A stretch of DNA of 58,381 nucleotides, taken from NCBI GenBank assembly GCA_910580225.1, contig CAJTXE010000029.1:1-58381 (forward strand). The letters are read 5' to 3'. Made by a program: the position numbers and the translations under genes. Shown one piece after another: positions 49,667-57,673 of the stretch (within the stretch, counting starts at the first letter, position 1; each line of letters opens with the position of its first letter). The DNA is from an uncultured Acetatifactor sp. Lineage in GTDB: Bacteria > Bacillota > Clostridia > Lachnospirales > Lachnospiraceae. The notes beneath the pieces are model-generated. The model searched no databases. It worked only from the letters and a program-made list of their open reading frames with translations, and was not told the DNA's origin.

Positions 49667-50710
49667 TCATCCCCCGGCCAGGATTTTCACTTTCCCCAAC
49701 TCGTCCGCGAGCCCCTCTCCCGAAAACCGGTACAGCTCCCTGCCCCCCTGGAAAAGCCCAAGCCCCATATCAAGCACAAAATCCGTATCTCCCTCCACAG
49801 GAAAGCTCCCTCCGGATTCCTCCATCAGGTACAGCCTGGACAGCAGTTCCCGGCACTGGGAGGCCTGCGTGATTTCCATGGATGATGTCCCTGACTCTCC
49901 ACGCCAGTTCACCAGAACCTCATCCCGTTCCCGCAGAAGCCCCAGGACCGCAGCTGACAACAGTTCATAGAACCTGTCCCTGCCCTGCTGCCCTGCCTCC
50001 CCATGTCCCTCTAAGTCCAGACAAAGCACAGCCTGCCGCCGCTTCTCCTGTTCCTGTTCTTTTATGAGCAGCTGCCCTGCCCTTGCGCTCAGCTTCCAAT
50101 GGACATGCCTGGCGGAATCGCCTTTCCTGTATTCCCTCACCTGAAAGACCCCGCCGTCTCCGGATAGCGGGGCAGCTCCCGTCCGGTCTGTCTCCGGATT
50201 CCTGCCATGGCCGTCCTCCGGAAACCGGATGTCCAGCGCCTGCTCCCTGGGGAAGACCATCACCCGCATCTCATGGGACACCTTTTTCCTCACCCTCCCC
50301 AGGTAAAAATAATCGTACACCCAGAAAGCCTCCAGACGCAGCCGGACCGCCCCGCAATATTCCGGCCGGATTCGAAAGGCTGTCTCCCCGCCGTCTCCAT
50401 ACAGCCGCTTCCGCCGCTTTTTCTCCCCATAGCCGTACCCTATCAGAAATCCCATGCCGCCCGGGGGAAGCTTCCCGCCATGCTTCACGGCCAGCCCGCA
50501 GGAAACCGGCCCACCCTTTACCGCCGTCACAGTCTCCCTCTCAAAAGCCGCCTGCATCCGCCTCCCGCAGATACGGTTCTGGGCAATCAGGAACAGCAAA
50601 AACAGCGCCTGTCCCATCCCAAGCGCCAGCAAAGCCGGATACCGGTACATTCCGGCCATGTATACCAGAAAGAGGGAAAACGAAAGAAAAATCATTCTTT
50701 TCATGGACAT
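49667..50710 (-). CDS. DUF58 protein, copy 2
   Basis: This is a 347-residue protein. Two N-terminal helices (about 5-40) are followed by the DUF58 block GGVFQVREYRKGDSARHVHW, KLSARAGQLLIKEQEQEK and VLCLDLEGHG. Residue patterns match copy 1 closely in this block and diverge elsewhere, so the duplication is old or the trio was acquired separately. Its start is 93 bases after the MoxR stop, in contrast to the overlapping genes of copy 1. Confidence 0.88.
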   Translation of the reverse strand: MSMKRMIFLSFSLFLVYMAGMYRYPALLALGMGQALFLLFLIAQNRICGRRMQAAFERETVTAVKGGPVSCGLAVKHGGKLPPGGMGFLIGYGYGEKKRRKRLYGDGGETAFRIRPEYCGAVRLRLEAFWVYDYFYLGRVRKKVSHEMRVMVFPREQALDIRFPEDGHGRNPETDRTGAAPLSGDGGVFQVREYRKGDSARHVHWKLSARAGQLLIKEQEQEKRRQAVLCLDLEGHGEAGQQGRDRFYELLSAAVLGLLRERDEVLVNWRGESGTSSMEITQASQCRELLSRLYLMEESGGSFPVEGDTDFVLDMGLGLFQGGRELYRFSGEGLADELGKVKILAGG

Positions 50711-50803
50711 GGTTCCCTCCTTTTCCCCTTAGCAGCCTCTCGGAGTCTCAAAACCCCCCTGTTCATCAGAATCCCGGGCATTTCTCCTAAAACTGAACGT
50801 TTC

Positions 50804-51745
50804 CTAAACAAAAGGCAGTTTAATATTGCTTATTATTTCATCAATAACCTGCTCTTTTGTCAAATGCCCCGGCCCTGCCTCTACAGCAATCCGGTGCCCC
50901 GCCACATAGCCGAACTGCTCCCTCACATCCTCCGGAACCACATAGTCTCTCCCGGCCATCCACGCGGCGGCCCTGGCGATCCCGGCCAGCGCAAGGGACG
51001 CCCTGGGGCCTGCCCCCCTGCGCAGCCGGGGATGCTCCCTTGTGGCAGTGACCAGCTCCAGCAGATACCGGGCCGCCTTGTCCCCCATGCGCACCCGGCG
51101 GACCTCCTCCTGCATCCCAAGCAGTGTCCCGCCGTCCAGCACAGCAGACAGCCTTTCAGCCTCCATGCCGCCTCCCGCTCCCTTTATCAGGGCAAGCTCG
51201 CTCTCAAAGTCGGGACATCCCACGGACAGGGCGATCAGGAACCTGTCCGTCTGCGCTTCCGGAAGCCCCCATGTCCCGGCGCTCCCCATGGGATTCTGTG
51301 TGGCAATCACCAAAAAAGGGCTGGGGACCTTTCTGGTGACGCCCTCCGCCGTGCACTGCCGCTCCTCCATGGCCTCCAAAAGGGCGGACTGGGTCTTAGG
51401 CGAGGTCCGGTTCAGCTCGTCCGCCAGCAGCAGGTTGCAGAACACGTTCCCCGGCTGGTACACGAACTCCTCTTTTTTCCGGCTGTATACGGAGAATCCC
51501 GTCAGATCCGACGCCATCACGTCCGGCGTGAACTGGATCCTCCTGTAGTCCAGGCCCAGCACGCTGGCAAAGGCCTTCGCCAGCGTGGTCTTCCCCACTC
51601 CCGGAATGTCCTCCAAAAGCACATGCCCGTCCGCCAGAAATGCCAGAAAAATCTCCTCAATCTGCTTTCTCTTCCCCAGGACCACCCGCTGCACCTGCGC
51701 AAGGGCTTCCTCCGCCTTCTCCCGCCCTGTATCCATCTGTTCCAC
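50804..51745 (-). CDS. MoxR-family AAA ATPase, copy 2 (intact)
   Basis: This is a 313-residue protein. VQRVVLGKRKQIEEIFLAFL leads into LLEDIPGVGKTTLAKAFASV (Walker A), VYQPGNVFCNLLLADELNRT (Walker B), FLVIATQNPMGSAGTWGLPE (sensor 1) and RGAGPRASLALAGIAR (sensor 2 region). All ATPase motifs are present and the N terminus is unbroken, which is what exposes the frameshift in copy 1. It probably serves the adjacent DUF58 and TgpA-like proteins. Confidence 0.93.
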   Translation of the reverse strand: MEQMDTGREKAEEALAQVQRVVLGKRKQIEEIFLAFLADGHVLLEDIPGVGKTTLAKAFASVLGLDYRRIQFTPDVMASDLTGFSVYSRKKEEFVYQPGNVFCNLLLADELNRTSPKTQSALLEAMEERQCTAEGVTRKVPSPFLVIATQNPMGSAGTWGLPEAQTDRFLIALSVGCPDFESELALIKGAGGGMEAERLSAVLDGGTLLGMQEEVRRVRMGDKAARYLLELVTATREHPRLRRGAGPRASLALAGIARAAAWMAGRDYVVPEDVREQFGYVAGHRIAVEAGPGHLTKEQVIDEIISNIKLPFV

Positions 51746-51837
51746 CTGCCTGTCGTTTTATCGCTGCATATATGCGGCATACTTTCAGCTGCCCAACCGT
51801 TTCCTGCTGTATGGCCATTCTCCTGGCTCTTTTGTCC

Positions 51838-52968
51838 TTACCGCGCCCCATTCCAGAAAAACCGCAGCCCATTGTATGTATATTCGTCAGAGGCCGTGGC
51901 ATCATGGACATACCCTTCCCGTTCCAGAAATGACAGGTTTCCATCCGCCTCATTGTCGGCAAAACGGAACGTGCCGTCCGGGACGTTCCCCATTGCCATG
52001 ATCTGCGACTTGAAAGCACTGTAAGCGAAATCATCCGTACCGGAAGCCGCAAAGATAAAGAAGTCGTCAGAATCGTGCCCGGACTCTCTTACCAGCTCCG
52101 CCATGTATTCACCGTCTGTGGAGTAGCTTCCGCTCATGGGCATAAAGTACCGGAAATAATCAAGCGCATACCGGAAAGTGCACCATGTATTGACGGACCC
52201 CATGGAAAAGCCACCGAATCCTCTGTGGTCCCGGGATGCCTTCAGCCCCTCCCGGGTGGTGTCTTCCGCGTAAGTGCTGTATTTTCCCTCCACTGCCGGA
52301 ATCAGGTCGTTCACCAGTTCATTATGGAACCGATCTGTCAGCCGGAGCGCAAGGCTGTAATCCCCGCTGTCCCCGCTGCTCGTATTGTTATAGGTGGGAA
52401 GGACGATGATCAGGGGCTGTATCTTCCCGTCTTCTATGGCATGGTCAATCACATGCTTAAAGGAGCGCGGGTTCCGGTCGGTCCCCATGACCGTCGTCTC
52501 ATTGCTCCAGCCGCCGTGGCTTAAATAGAATACATTATATTTCTGCCCTTCCGAATAGCCATAGGGCAGATAGACCCATGCCCCCTTTGTCAGTTCCTGG
52601 GTCTGTTCCTCATAGGAAAAGGATTCCCAGGTCTGATAGGTCAGCCTTTCCAACGTCCCTGGATGTTCCGAGGGGCTCATATATTCAGCCGGTATATATT
52701 CCAGTTCTTCCGGTACCGTTCCGCTCAGATTGGTTTTCTCCCCATCAGCAGGGGCGCCTGTATGGCTGTTTTGATACTCTTCCACCTGCCCGTTTTCCAT
52801 ATCCACAGATACCCCCTCCGTTTCTTTCGGCTCTTCCTGTGCGGATGAAGCGATCCTATCCGATTTCGTGCTTTCTTCCGGCAAAGATGGCGCCTCTTCC
52901 TTCTTCCCGCAGGCAGCCAGCATAAAAAGCATCAGCGCACCTGTGAGGACGGCTGTCTTTATTCTCAT
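51838..52968 (-). CDS. Esterase-family lipoprotein
   Basis: The protein has 376 residues from the ATG with GAGGAG upstream. Lipobox LAAC (Cys near 20) is followed by an acidic linker. The esterase D/feruloyl esterase-like domain shows KGAWVYLPYGYSEGQKYNVF, YLSHGGWSNETTVMG, LIIVLPTYNNTSSGDSGDY, HRGFGGFSMGSVNTWCTFRY (nucleophile Ser) and FAASGTDDFAY (probable Asp). Family members hydrolyse acyl esters on plant polysaccharides or act as acyltransferases. It lies between the iron alcohol dehydrogenase and MoxR genes in the operon behind regulon element copy 5. Confidence 0.9.
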   Translation of the reverse strand: MRIKTAVLTGALMLFMLAACGKKEEAPSLPEESTKSDRIASSAQEEPKETEGVSVDMENGQVEEYQNSHTGAPADGEKTNLSGTVPEELEYIPAEYMSPSEHPGTLERLTYQTWESFSYEEQTQELTKGAWVYLPYGYSEGQKYNVFYLSHGGWSNETTVMGTDRNPRSFKHVIDHAIEDGKIQPLIIVLPTYNNTSSGDSGDYSLALRLTDRFHNELVNDLIPAVEGKYSTYAEDTTREGLKASRDHRGFGGFSMGSVNTWCTFRYALDYFRYFMPMSGSYSTDGEYMAELVRESGHDSDDFFIFAASGTDDFAYSAFKSQIMAMGNVPDGTFRFADNEADGNLSFLEREGYVHDATASDEYTYNGLRFFWNGAR

Positions 52969-53142
52969 AATCCGTCTCCTCGTCCTTTCACCCCTGTTGT
53001 ATCCTATCTCTCTATGCCATTCAATAAATCCCCGCCTCGTCCGCATGCTCCATTACATCCCAAAATCTTTTTGATGTCTCCAACACTTTACTTTCCATAC
53101 TGCTTAACACCCCTGCACCTTTCTCCAGATTATTCACTCTCT

Positions 53143-54309
53143 CTAATAGCACTCCCGGAATATCCCCAGAATTTCTTCCTGCGTCAGCTTCTTATAGCTG
53201 CCGGGAACTATCCCGCAGGAATCCGCAATCGCTTTCAAATCCGTATTTTCATCCACGCCTAATTCCCGCAGGGTCACGGGCAGGCCGATTTCCAAAATAA
53301 AATCCTCCAGCGCGTCGATGCCGGCACGGGCAGTTTCCTCGTCCGTCCTTCCCTCCCCGGAAATGCCCCATACATTCTCGGCAAACCGCTTAAACTTTAC
53401 CAGTCCATTCTGGAAGATATGGCGGTAATAGACCGGGTGCAGCACTGCCAGCCCCGCGCCATGGCTGCAGTCCGTATAAGCGCCCAGCTGGTGCTCCATC
53501 TGGTGGCACTGGAAGTCCGTCCGCTTTCCCAGCTTGATGATCCGGTTCTCCGCCATCGTCGCGTCCCACATAAGGTTGCTCCTGGCCGTATAGTCCTCCG
53601 GATTCCTGATGGCGGCCCGCAGGTTGCGGATCACATTGCGCATGAGCGCCTCGGCAATGTCGTCAGAGACATTGTCCTCGTCCGGGCCGCTGAAATAAAT
53701 CTCCATGATGTGCGAAAGGATGTCAAAGCTGCCGGACGCCATCTGGAATCTGGGTACGCTGTAGGTGTAAGTGGGGTCAAGCAGGGCAAACCTGGGATTA
53801 CATCTGGGATAATCACGCCCGATCTTTCTTTTCAGCTCTTCGTTGGTGATGACGGCTCCGCCGTTGCACTCGCTTCCGGTTCCCGCCGCCGTGACGATCA
53901 CGCCCACAGGCAGAGGCTCGAAATCGAAGATACCCGGACGGGCAAAGAAGTCCGCCCACACATCCCCCTGGTACCGGGCCGCAATGGATACCGCCTTGCA
54001 GCAGTCCATCACCGAACCGCCGCCCACGCCGAGAATCAGTCCCACATGGTTTTCCCTGGCAAGCTCCGCGCCCTCCAGCACCTTCGCATAGGTGGGATTT
54101 GCCATAATGCCCGGAAACTCAACAATATTTTTCCCGGCCGCCTTCAGTATCCCTGCCACCTCATCGTAGATGCCGTTCCTCTTGATGGAGCCGCCGTATG
54201 CCAGCATGACCGTATCCCCATACCCTTTTGTCAGGCAGCACAGGTATTCCTTTACACACCCTTTGCCGAAAAACACCTTTGTCGCGTTCTCAAAAATAAA
54301 ATTGTTCAT
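53143..54309 (-). CDS. Iron-containing alcohol dehydrogenase (BdhA/YqhD-like)
   Basis: This is a 388-residue protein. FIFENATKVFFGKGCVKEYL opens it. GLILGVGGGSVMDCCKAVSI is the NAD(P)-binding loop. GTGSECNGGAVITNEELKRK and QMEHQLGAYTDCSHGAGLAV carry the metal-binding His and Asp residues. It matches NADPH-dependent butanol/aldehyde reductases that detoxify aldehydes. It is cytoplasmic and lies 24 bases after the TM-anchored flavodoxin gene under regulon element copy 5, which ties this regulon to carbonyl or aldehyde reduction. Confidence 0.94.
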   Translation of the reverse strand: MNNFIFENATKVFFGKGCVKEYLCCLTKGYGDTVMLAYGGSIKRNGIYDEVAGILKAAGKNIVEFPGIMANPTYAKVLEGAELARENHVGLILGVGGGSVMDCCKAVSIAARYQGDVWADFFARPGIFDFEPLPVGVIVTAAGTGSECNGGAVITNEELKRKIGRDYPRCNPRFALLDPTYTYSVPRFQMASGSFDILSHIMEIYFSGPDEDNVSDDIAEALMRNVIRNLRAAIRNPEDYTARSNLMWDATMAENRIIKLGKRTDFQCHQMEHQLGAYTDCSHGAGLAVLHPVYYRHIFQNGLVKFKRFAENVWGISGEGRTDEETARAGIDALEDFILEIGLPVTLRELGVDENTDLKAIADSCGIVPGSYKKLTQEEILGIFRECY

Positions 54310-54333
54310 ACTGTTCCCTCCTCGTCTGCCTCA

Positions 54334-54957
54334 TTATTTGCTGCACTCTTTTGCCCAGTCCTTTACCTCCGTTTCGGAATCCGCAACATTGCTGCCGCGC
54401 AGGGACAATACCCTGTCCGTAAGGACTGTTGCCCCTTCTGCAAGCTCCGCCACCCGGTTCACGCTGTTCGCGCCGTTTGAGCTGCCATTGTGGGAAAAAA
54501 ACGGTATTACTGTCTTTCCGGACAGATCATACTCTTCCAGGAATGTCCAGACCGGCATGGGCAGGTCGTACCACCATACAGGAAAACCAAGGTAAATCAC
54601 ATCGTACTGCGCCATGGTATCGGCATCTATGTGTTCGGACAGCTCCGGACGGATCCCATTGTCCAGTTCATCCTTTGCCCGGTCGGCGCAGGTATTGAAA
54701 TCCTCGCCGTAGCTTTCCGACGGGACAATGCGGAACACCTCTCCGCCTGTCTCCTCGGCAATCCACCTTGCCATCTGCTGCCCATTGCCGGACCAGGAGA
54801 AATAGGCCACCAGCACCCTGCTGTCCCCATGCACCTCTGATTCCGGGCTGTTATCAATCCCTGTGCTGGAACCGCTCATGGTCCTCATCAGAATCGCGAT
54901 GACAGCCACTGCGATTATAAGTATGATTCCTGCAATTCCAGCCGCTTTTCTTTTCAT
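54334..54957 (-). CDS. Membrane-anchored flavodoxin
   Basis: The protein has 207 residues; an ATG seven codons upstream is an alternative start. An N-terminal helix (GIAGIILIIAVAVIAIL) without a lipobox anchors a flavodoxin domain. The domain has RVLVAYFSWSGNGQQMARWI (phosphate loop SGNG), GGEVFRIVPSESYGEDFNTC, DVIYLGFPVWWYDLPMPVWT and GKTVIPFFSHNGSSNG. It is the first gene of the operon running to 47604. Its leader is long and highly structured (55013-55136). It differs from the lipoprotein flavodoxins only in anchor type. Confidence 0.92.
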   Translation of the reverse strand: MKRKAAGIAGIILIIAVAVIAILMRTMSGSSTGIDNSPESEVHGDSRVLVAYFSWSGNGQQMARWIAEETGGEVFRIVPSESYGEDFNTCADRAKDELDNGIRPELSEHIDADTMAQYDVIYLGFPVWWYDLPMPVWTFLEEYDLSGKTVIPFFSHNGSSNGANSVNRVAELAEGATVLTDRVLSLRGSNVADSETEVKDWAKECSK

Positions 54958-55012
54958 ATTGTGTCTTCTCCTCTCCATTTTCGAGAAATTTGAGGCGTCG
55001 CATCACCCCTCG

Positions 55013-55136
55013 TCAGACTCGAAAAATGCTTCGCATTTTCCTTGTCGAATCATGCCCCACACCACTTCAATCAGACTCGAAAAATGCTTCGCATTTTCCT
55101 CGTTGAAACATAATCGGCACAGCCGATTATGTTTCA
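55013..55136. repeat. Structured leader: 30-bp direct repeat and 15-bp hairpin
   Basis: An identical 30-base sequence occurs at 55013-55042 and 55071-55100 (58-base period), each holding a small GAAAATGC/GCATTTTC-type hairpin. TGAAACATAATCGGC (55104-55118) pairs perfectly with its complement at 55122-55136 around a 3-base loop. The promoter -10 (55138-55143) would start the message at the large hairpin. Confidence 0.88.
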
Positions 55137-55137
55137 C

Positions 55138-55206
55138 ATTATAAACAAAGCGAGACCCCAACAGAAGTCTCGCTTTGTTCATCAGTTTATACCCAAAGGT
55201 TTTAAC
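55138..55206 (-). promoter_or_regulatory. Regulon element copy 5, upstream of the anchored flavodoxin
   Basis: The outer dyad GTTTATA…TTTTAAC (55185-55206) is followed 12 bases later by a perfect inner dyad ACAAAGCGAGAC/GTCTCGCTTTGT (around 55144-55177) and TATAAT (55138-55143). This is the best-preserved copy. It lies directly after the LysR 2 stop codon. Confidence 0.78.
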
Positions 55207-55224
55207 TTGTAAAATATGCCTTTC

Positions 55225-56121
55225 CTATTCTTTATTCGTGGCCAGCTGCGCCGCTTCCAAAAATCTTCTTACTGTCTCTGACGGGTTCGGGGAATGGAGC
55301 AGCCCAAAGGGGATGCTGTGCTCCCATTCCACCGGAATCACCTTCAGGAGCGGATGCACCGTGGCCCATCCCGGAATAGCCAGCAGGACATCATTGCTGT
55401 TCTCACATCGGTTAAAGGCCTCCATACTGTAAAAATCAAAGTCTACAATATGTATCTGGCTGTGGTTCTGCCAGACGTCATCCCGCAGCCTGTCCACATA
55501 GTTGCTCCAGTCCCGGCGCATCAGCATCAGGTTCTCTCCATAAAGGTCTTCTATCTTCAGCTTATCCTTTGCCGCAAGCCGATGATGGACAGAGACCGCA
55601 CAGCAGAACGGCTCACGGGATAACGTAAGCCCCGCGCAGCGCCGCAGATCCAGCATGGTCTCATCAAATATCCCGGCAACCACATCTATGTTTTTGCCCA
55701 GGTTGGCCAGAATCTCCCTGGCATTTTCCGGCGTGTTCTCAAAGGGGATAATCTGGAACTTCAAATCAGGGCAATGCACCTGTATCCTGGGCCACAGCTG
55801 CATCAAAAGCTGGGCAGGCGTCATGGGGGAGCTGCCGATCCGGATGACGCTTCCATTATCCTGCATGGCGTTTTTTGCCCTTGTAACAGAATCCCGGCAA
55901 TACTGGATGATATATTTCGTATCCTGATACAGTGATGTTCCGGCTTTCGTCAGAGTCAGCCCTCTGTGCGTCCGCTTGAACAGCTTTACGCCCACCGAAT
56001 CCTCCAGCAGGTTAATCTGCTTTATGACCGCAGTCGGGGTGATATAGGCCTCTTCCGCTGCCCTGTTAAAGCTCCCGGCATCCGCCACGCGGATAAAGGT
56101 ATCTAATTGTGGGTTATACAC
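55225..56121 (-). CDS. LysR-family regulator 2
   Basis: The protein has 299 residues from a GTG nine bases after GGGAGG; the frame extends upstream into the previous gene. The helix-turn-helix has LDTFIRVADAGSFNRAAEEA and YITPTAVIKQINLLEDSVGV, then KLFKRTHRGLTLTKAG. The effector domain opens VIRIGSSPMTPAQLLMQLWP. It is followed directly by regulon element copy 5 and the anchored flavodoxin gene on the same strand. It is the best local candidate for the regulon's activator, with LysR 1 as the alternative. Confidence 0.93.
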   Translation of the reverse strand: MYNPQLDTFIRVADAGSFNRAAEEAYITPTAVIKQINLLEDSVGVKLFKRTHRGLTLTKAGTSLYQDTKYIIQYCRDSVTRAKNAMQDNGSVIRIGSSPMTPAQLLMQLWPRIQVHCPDLKFQIIPFENTPENAREILANLGKNIDVVAGIFDETMLDLRRCAGLTLSREPFCCAVSVHHRLAAKDKLKIEDLYGENLMLMRRDWSNYVDRLRDDVWQNHSQIHIVDFDFYSMEAFNRCENSNDVLLAIPGWATVHPLLKVIPVEWEHSIPFGLLHSPNPSETVRRFLEAAQLATNKE

Positions 56122-56308
56122 GAAGCATTTCCTCCCTTTTTTCTTTTCGCCTCTGATCTGCAGGCTTCCCTGCATCCCGCGGTATCATCCACGCGTGGCC
56201 GAAACGTACAATACCATCAATCCGGCTTCCCTCGCACAGTTTCTGGACGCGTCTTTCAGATATTCCCCATTTTTGCGCCGCTTCTTTTACGGAAATATAG
56301 TCAAGCAA
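56114..56308 (-). CDS. Small helix-turn-helix DNA-binding protein (excisionase-like)
   Basis: The 64-residue protein reads DYISVKEAAQKWGISERRVQ, then KLCEGSRIDGIVRFGHAWMI and PRDAGKP. This is the winged-helix/MerR-like pattern of small excisionase-type proteins in Lachnospiraceae. Its stop overlaps the LysR 2 start by eight bases. It could be a mobile-element accessory factor or a local regulator. Confidence 0.8.
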   Translation of the reverse strand: MLDYISVKEAAQKWGISERRVQKLCEGSRIDGIVRFGHAWMIPRDAGKPADQRRKEKREEMLRV

Positions 56309-56404
56309 TTTTGCCGCCTCCCATTGATGTATTGATATTATATACGGAGAAACGAATCAATGCAAGTAAATTTGACCCAGCTATTGAATGAACAGTCCGA
56401 AAGC

Positions 56405-56475
56405 ATTCTATGTTGTATCAGATAAGAAAGCAACATAGAATAGGATGCCCCGCCTATACGCAAGCTGGCATCCTA
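56405..56475. repeat. Paired hairpins between the cargo region and the segregation genes
   Basis: ATTCTATGTTG (56405-56415) pairs with CAACATAGAAT (56431-56441). Immediately after, TAGGATGCC (56441-56449) pairs with GGCATCCTA (56467-56475). They occupy the space between the small DNA-binding gene and the unknown gene ending at 56521. They may be terminators or a recombination boundary; no T tract is adjacent. Confidence 0.55.
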
Positions 56476-56520
56476 TTTCCCACATTTTTTCAGTTCAGTT
56501 TTCGATTCCCTAAAGATATT

Positions 56521-56856
56521 TCAAAGCACATCCGGCTTTTCCGCCCACTTCAGTCCCTCGTTCTCCTTCAGAAGCCCCATGTGGTACAGCGCCTGCACAC
56601 AGTCCGCATATCCCTGGATGTAGGCACACTTCTCTTGGGCAGATGCAAAATCCTCCAGGCACTCCTTCATCTCCTCCGCCTTTTCCTGTCCTTCTGCAGG
56701 CAGGGTTTCCAGAAACACCTCCCATTCCTGCTCCGTTTCCTTCCATGTATCCAAAGCTGTTTCAAACTCCGGGGTACGCACATAACTCTCCCGTTTCACG
56801 TTCTCCCCGTTTAACGTACCCAGGAATTGGGCAATCTTCATCCATACATCATTCAT
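56521..56856 (-). CDS. Unknown 111-residue helical protein
   Basis: The ATG at 56856 lies nine bases after AGGAG; one three codons earlier is also possible. The product is acidic and probably all-helical (VRTPEFETALDTWKETEQEW, EKAEEMKECLEDFASAQE, KCAYIQGYADCVQALYHMG). There is no signal peptide, membrane helix or family I recognise. It is encoded next to XRE and ParMR-like genes and is probably part of the plasmid or element backbone. Confidence 0.7.
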   Translation of the reverse strand: MNDVWMKIAQFLGTLNGENVKRESYVRTPEFETALDTWKETEQEWEVFLETLPAEGQEKAEEMKECLEDFASAQEKCAYIQGYADCVQALYHMGLLKENEGLKWAEKPDVL

Positions 56857-56935
56857 GCCATACATCTCCTTTGCTGCATTTTTTATATCCCAGTATTCCC
56901 CATTTCCATCAATATCTTTCCCTATTCTTTTTATG

Positions 56936-57002
56936 CTTCATCTTTAGAAGTATATTATCACTCTGTTTCGGTAAAATCAATCTTATACTTCATCTTTAGA
57001 AG
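56936..57002 (+). promoter_or_regulatory. Repeated operator upstream of the right-hand XRE gene
   Basis: The 15-base sequence CTTCATCTTTAGAAG, with palindromic ends, occurs at 56936-56950 and 56988-57002. The second copy abuts the ribosome binding site of the XRE gene at 57014. Paired sites over the promoter suggest repression by the XRE protein itself. Confidence 0.65.
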
Positions 57003-57013
57003 AGGTCAGGTTT

Positions 57014-57268
57014 ATGAAGATTTATTGGAATGGCACCTCAAAAAACATCATAGGCTCGAAAGTGAGACAGCTCCGCACCACCCAGGGACTTTCCCAGGCG
57101 GCTCTGGCAGGGAAGCTTCAACTCCTCGGCATGGAATGCAGCGACCTGACCATCCTACGCATCGAACAGGGCAGCCGTTTCGTCCCGGACTATGAAGTTG
57201 CCATCCTTGCCGAATATTTTAACATATCCACAGACGAACTGCTCGGGAAAGGGAAGCCAGAAGAATAA
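57014..57268 (+). CDS. XRE-family transcriptional regulator (short)
   Basis: The 84-residue protein is a single helix-turn-helix domain: GSKVRQLRTTQGLSQAALAG, then CSDLTILRIEQGSRFVPDYE and LAEYFNISTDELLGKG. It is convergent with the ParR-like gene and has its own terminator. It probably represses its own promoter through the repeats at 56936-57002. Confidence 0.88.
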   Translation: MKIYWNGTSKNIIGSKVRQLRTTQGLSQAALAGKLQLLGMECSDLTILRIEQGSRFVPDYEVAILAEYFNISTDELLGKGKPEE

Positions 57269-57292
57269 ACCAACCTGTTGGCTTCCCTTTTT
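57251..57292 (+). terminator. Terminator after the right-hand XRE gene
   Basis: GGGAAGCC (57251-57258), at the end of the XRE coding region, pairs with GGCTTCCC (57280-57287) and is followed by TTTTTCTT. An inner ACCAAC/GTTGG pair extends the stem. Confidence 0.8.
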
Positions 57293-57293
57293 C

Positions 57294-57668
57294 TTACCCC
57301 TTGAAAGCCTCCAGTGACGACATGATGCCGTCCAGGGCATCCTCGTCAAACCCAAACATCGTTCCAGCCTTATCCTCTGTGGCATCCGGCTCAATAGGTT
57401 CTACAGCCGTTACTCTGTGCGGTATCTCCCACCCCTCATGCTCCCTAATCACCTGCAGCACAAACTGCCGTATCCTCTCATAGTCCACCGCCTGCCCTGC
57501 ATGGGGCATATCCCCGGCCTGTGCCCCATTCTGGTACGCCAGCACCGCATTGACGATGTACTGCGCCTTCCCCCGTTCCATGCCATTCAAGAACTCCGCC
57601 ACCTGCACATGGGAGGGGTCATTTTTATTGAATCCTATGGTGGTCACAAATGCGTTCTTCTTCCCCAT
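57294..57668 (-). CDS. ParR/StbB-like plasmid segregation adaptor
   Basis: This is a 124-residue protein. GKKNAFVTTIGFNKNDPSHV and EFLNGMERGKAQYIVNAVLA resemble the ribbon-helix-helix N terminus of ParR-type adaptors. The C-terminal part is acidic and ends FGFDEDALDGIMSSLEAF, a plausible filament-binding tail. It lies five bases after a ParM-like ATPase gene on the same strand, the standard parMR order. No centromere-like repeats were identified within the window. The call rests mainly on context. Confidence 0.72.
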   Translation of the reverse strand: MGKKNAFVTTIGFNKNDPSHVQVAEFLNGMERGKAQYIVNAVLAYQNGAQAGDMPHAGQAVDYERIRQFVLQVIREHEGWEIPHRVTAVEPIEPDATEDKAGTMFGFDEDALDGIMSSLEAFKG

Positions 57669-57673
57669 GGCAG

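Noticed and set aside
50207..52024. Very long plus-strand open frame opposite the DUF58/MoxR genes
   Set aside because: It runs through two clearly coding minus-strand genes and their spacer. The Pro/His/Arg-rich product is typical of a shadow frame in GC-rich DNA.
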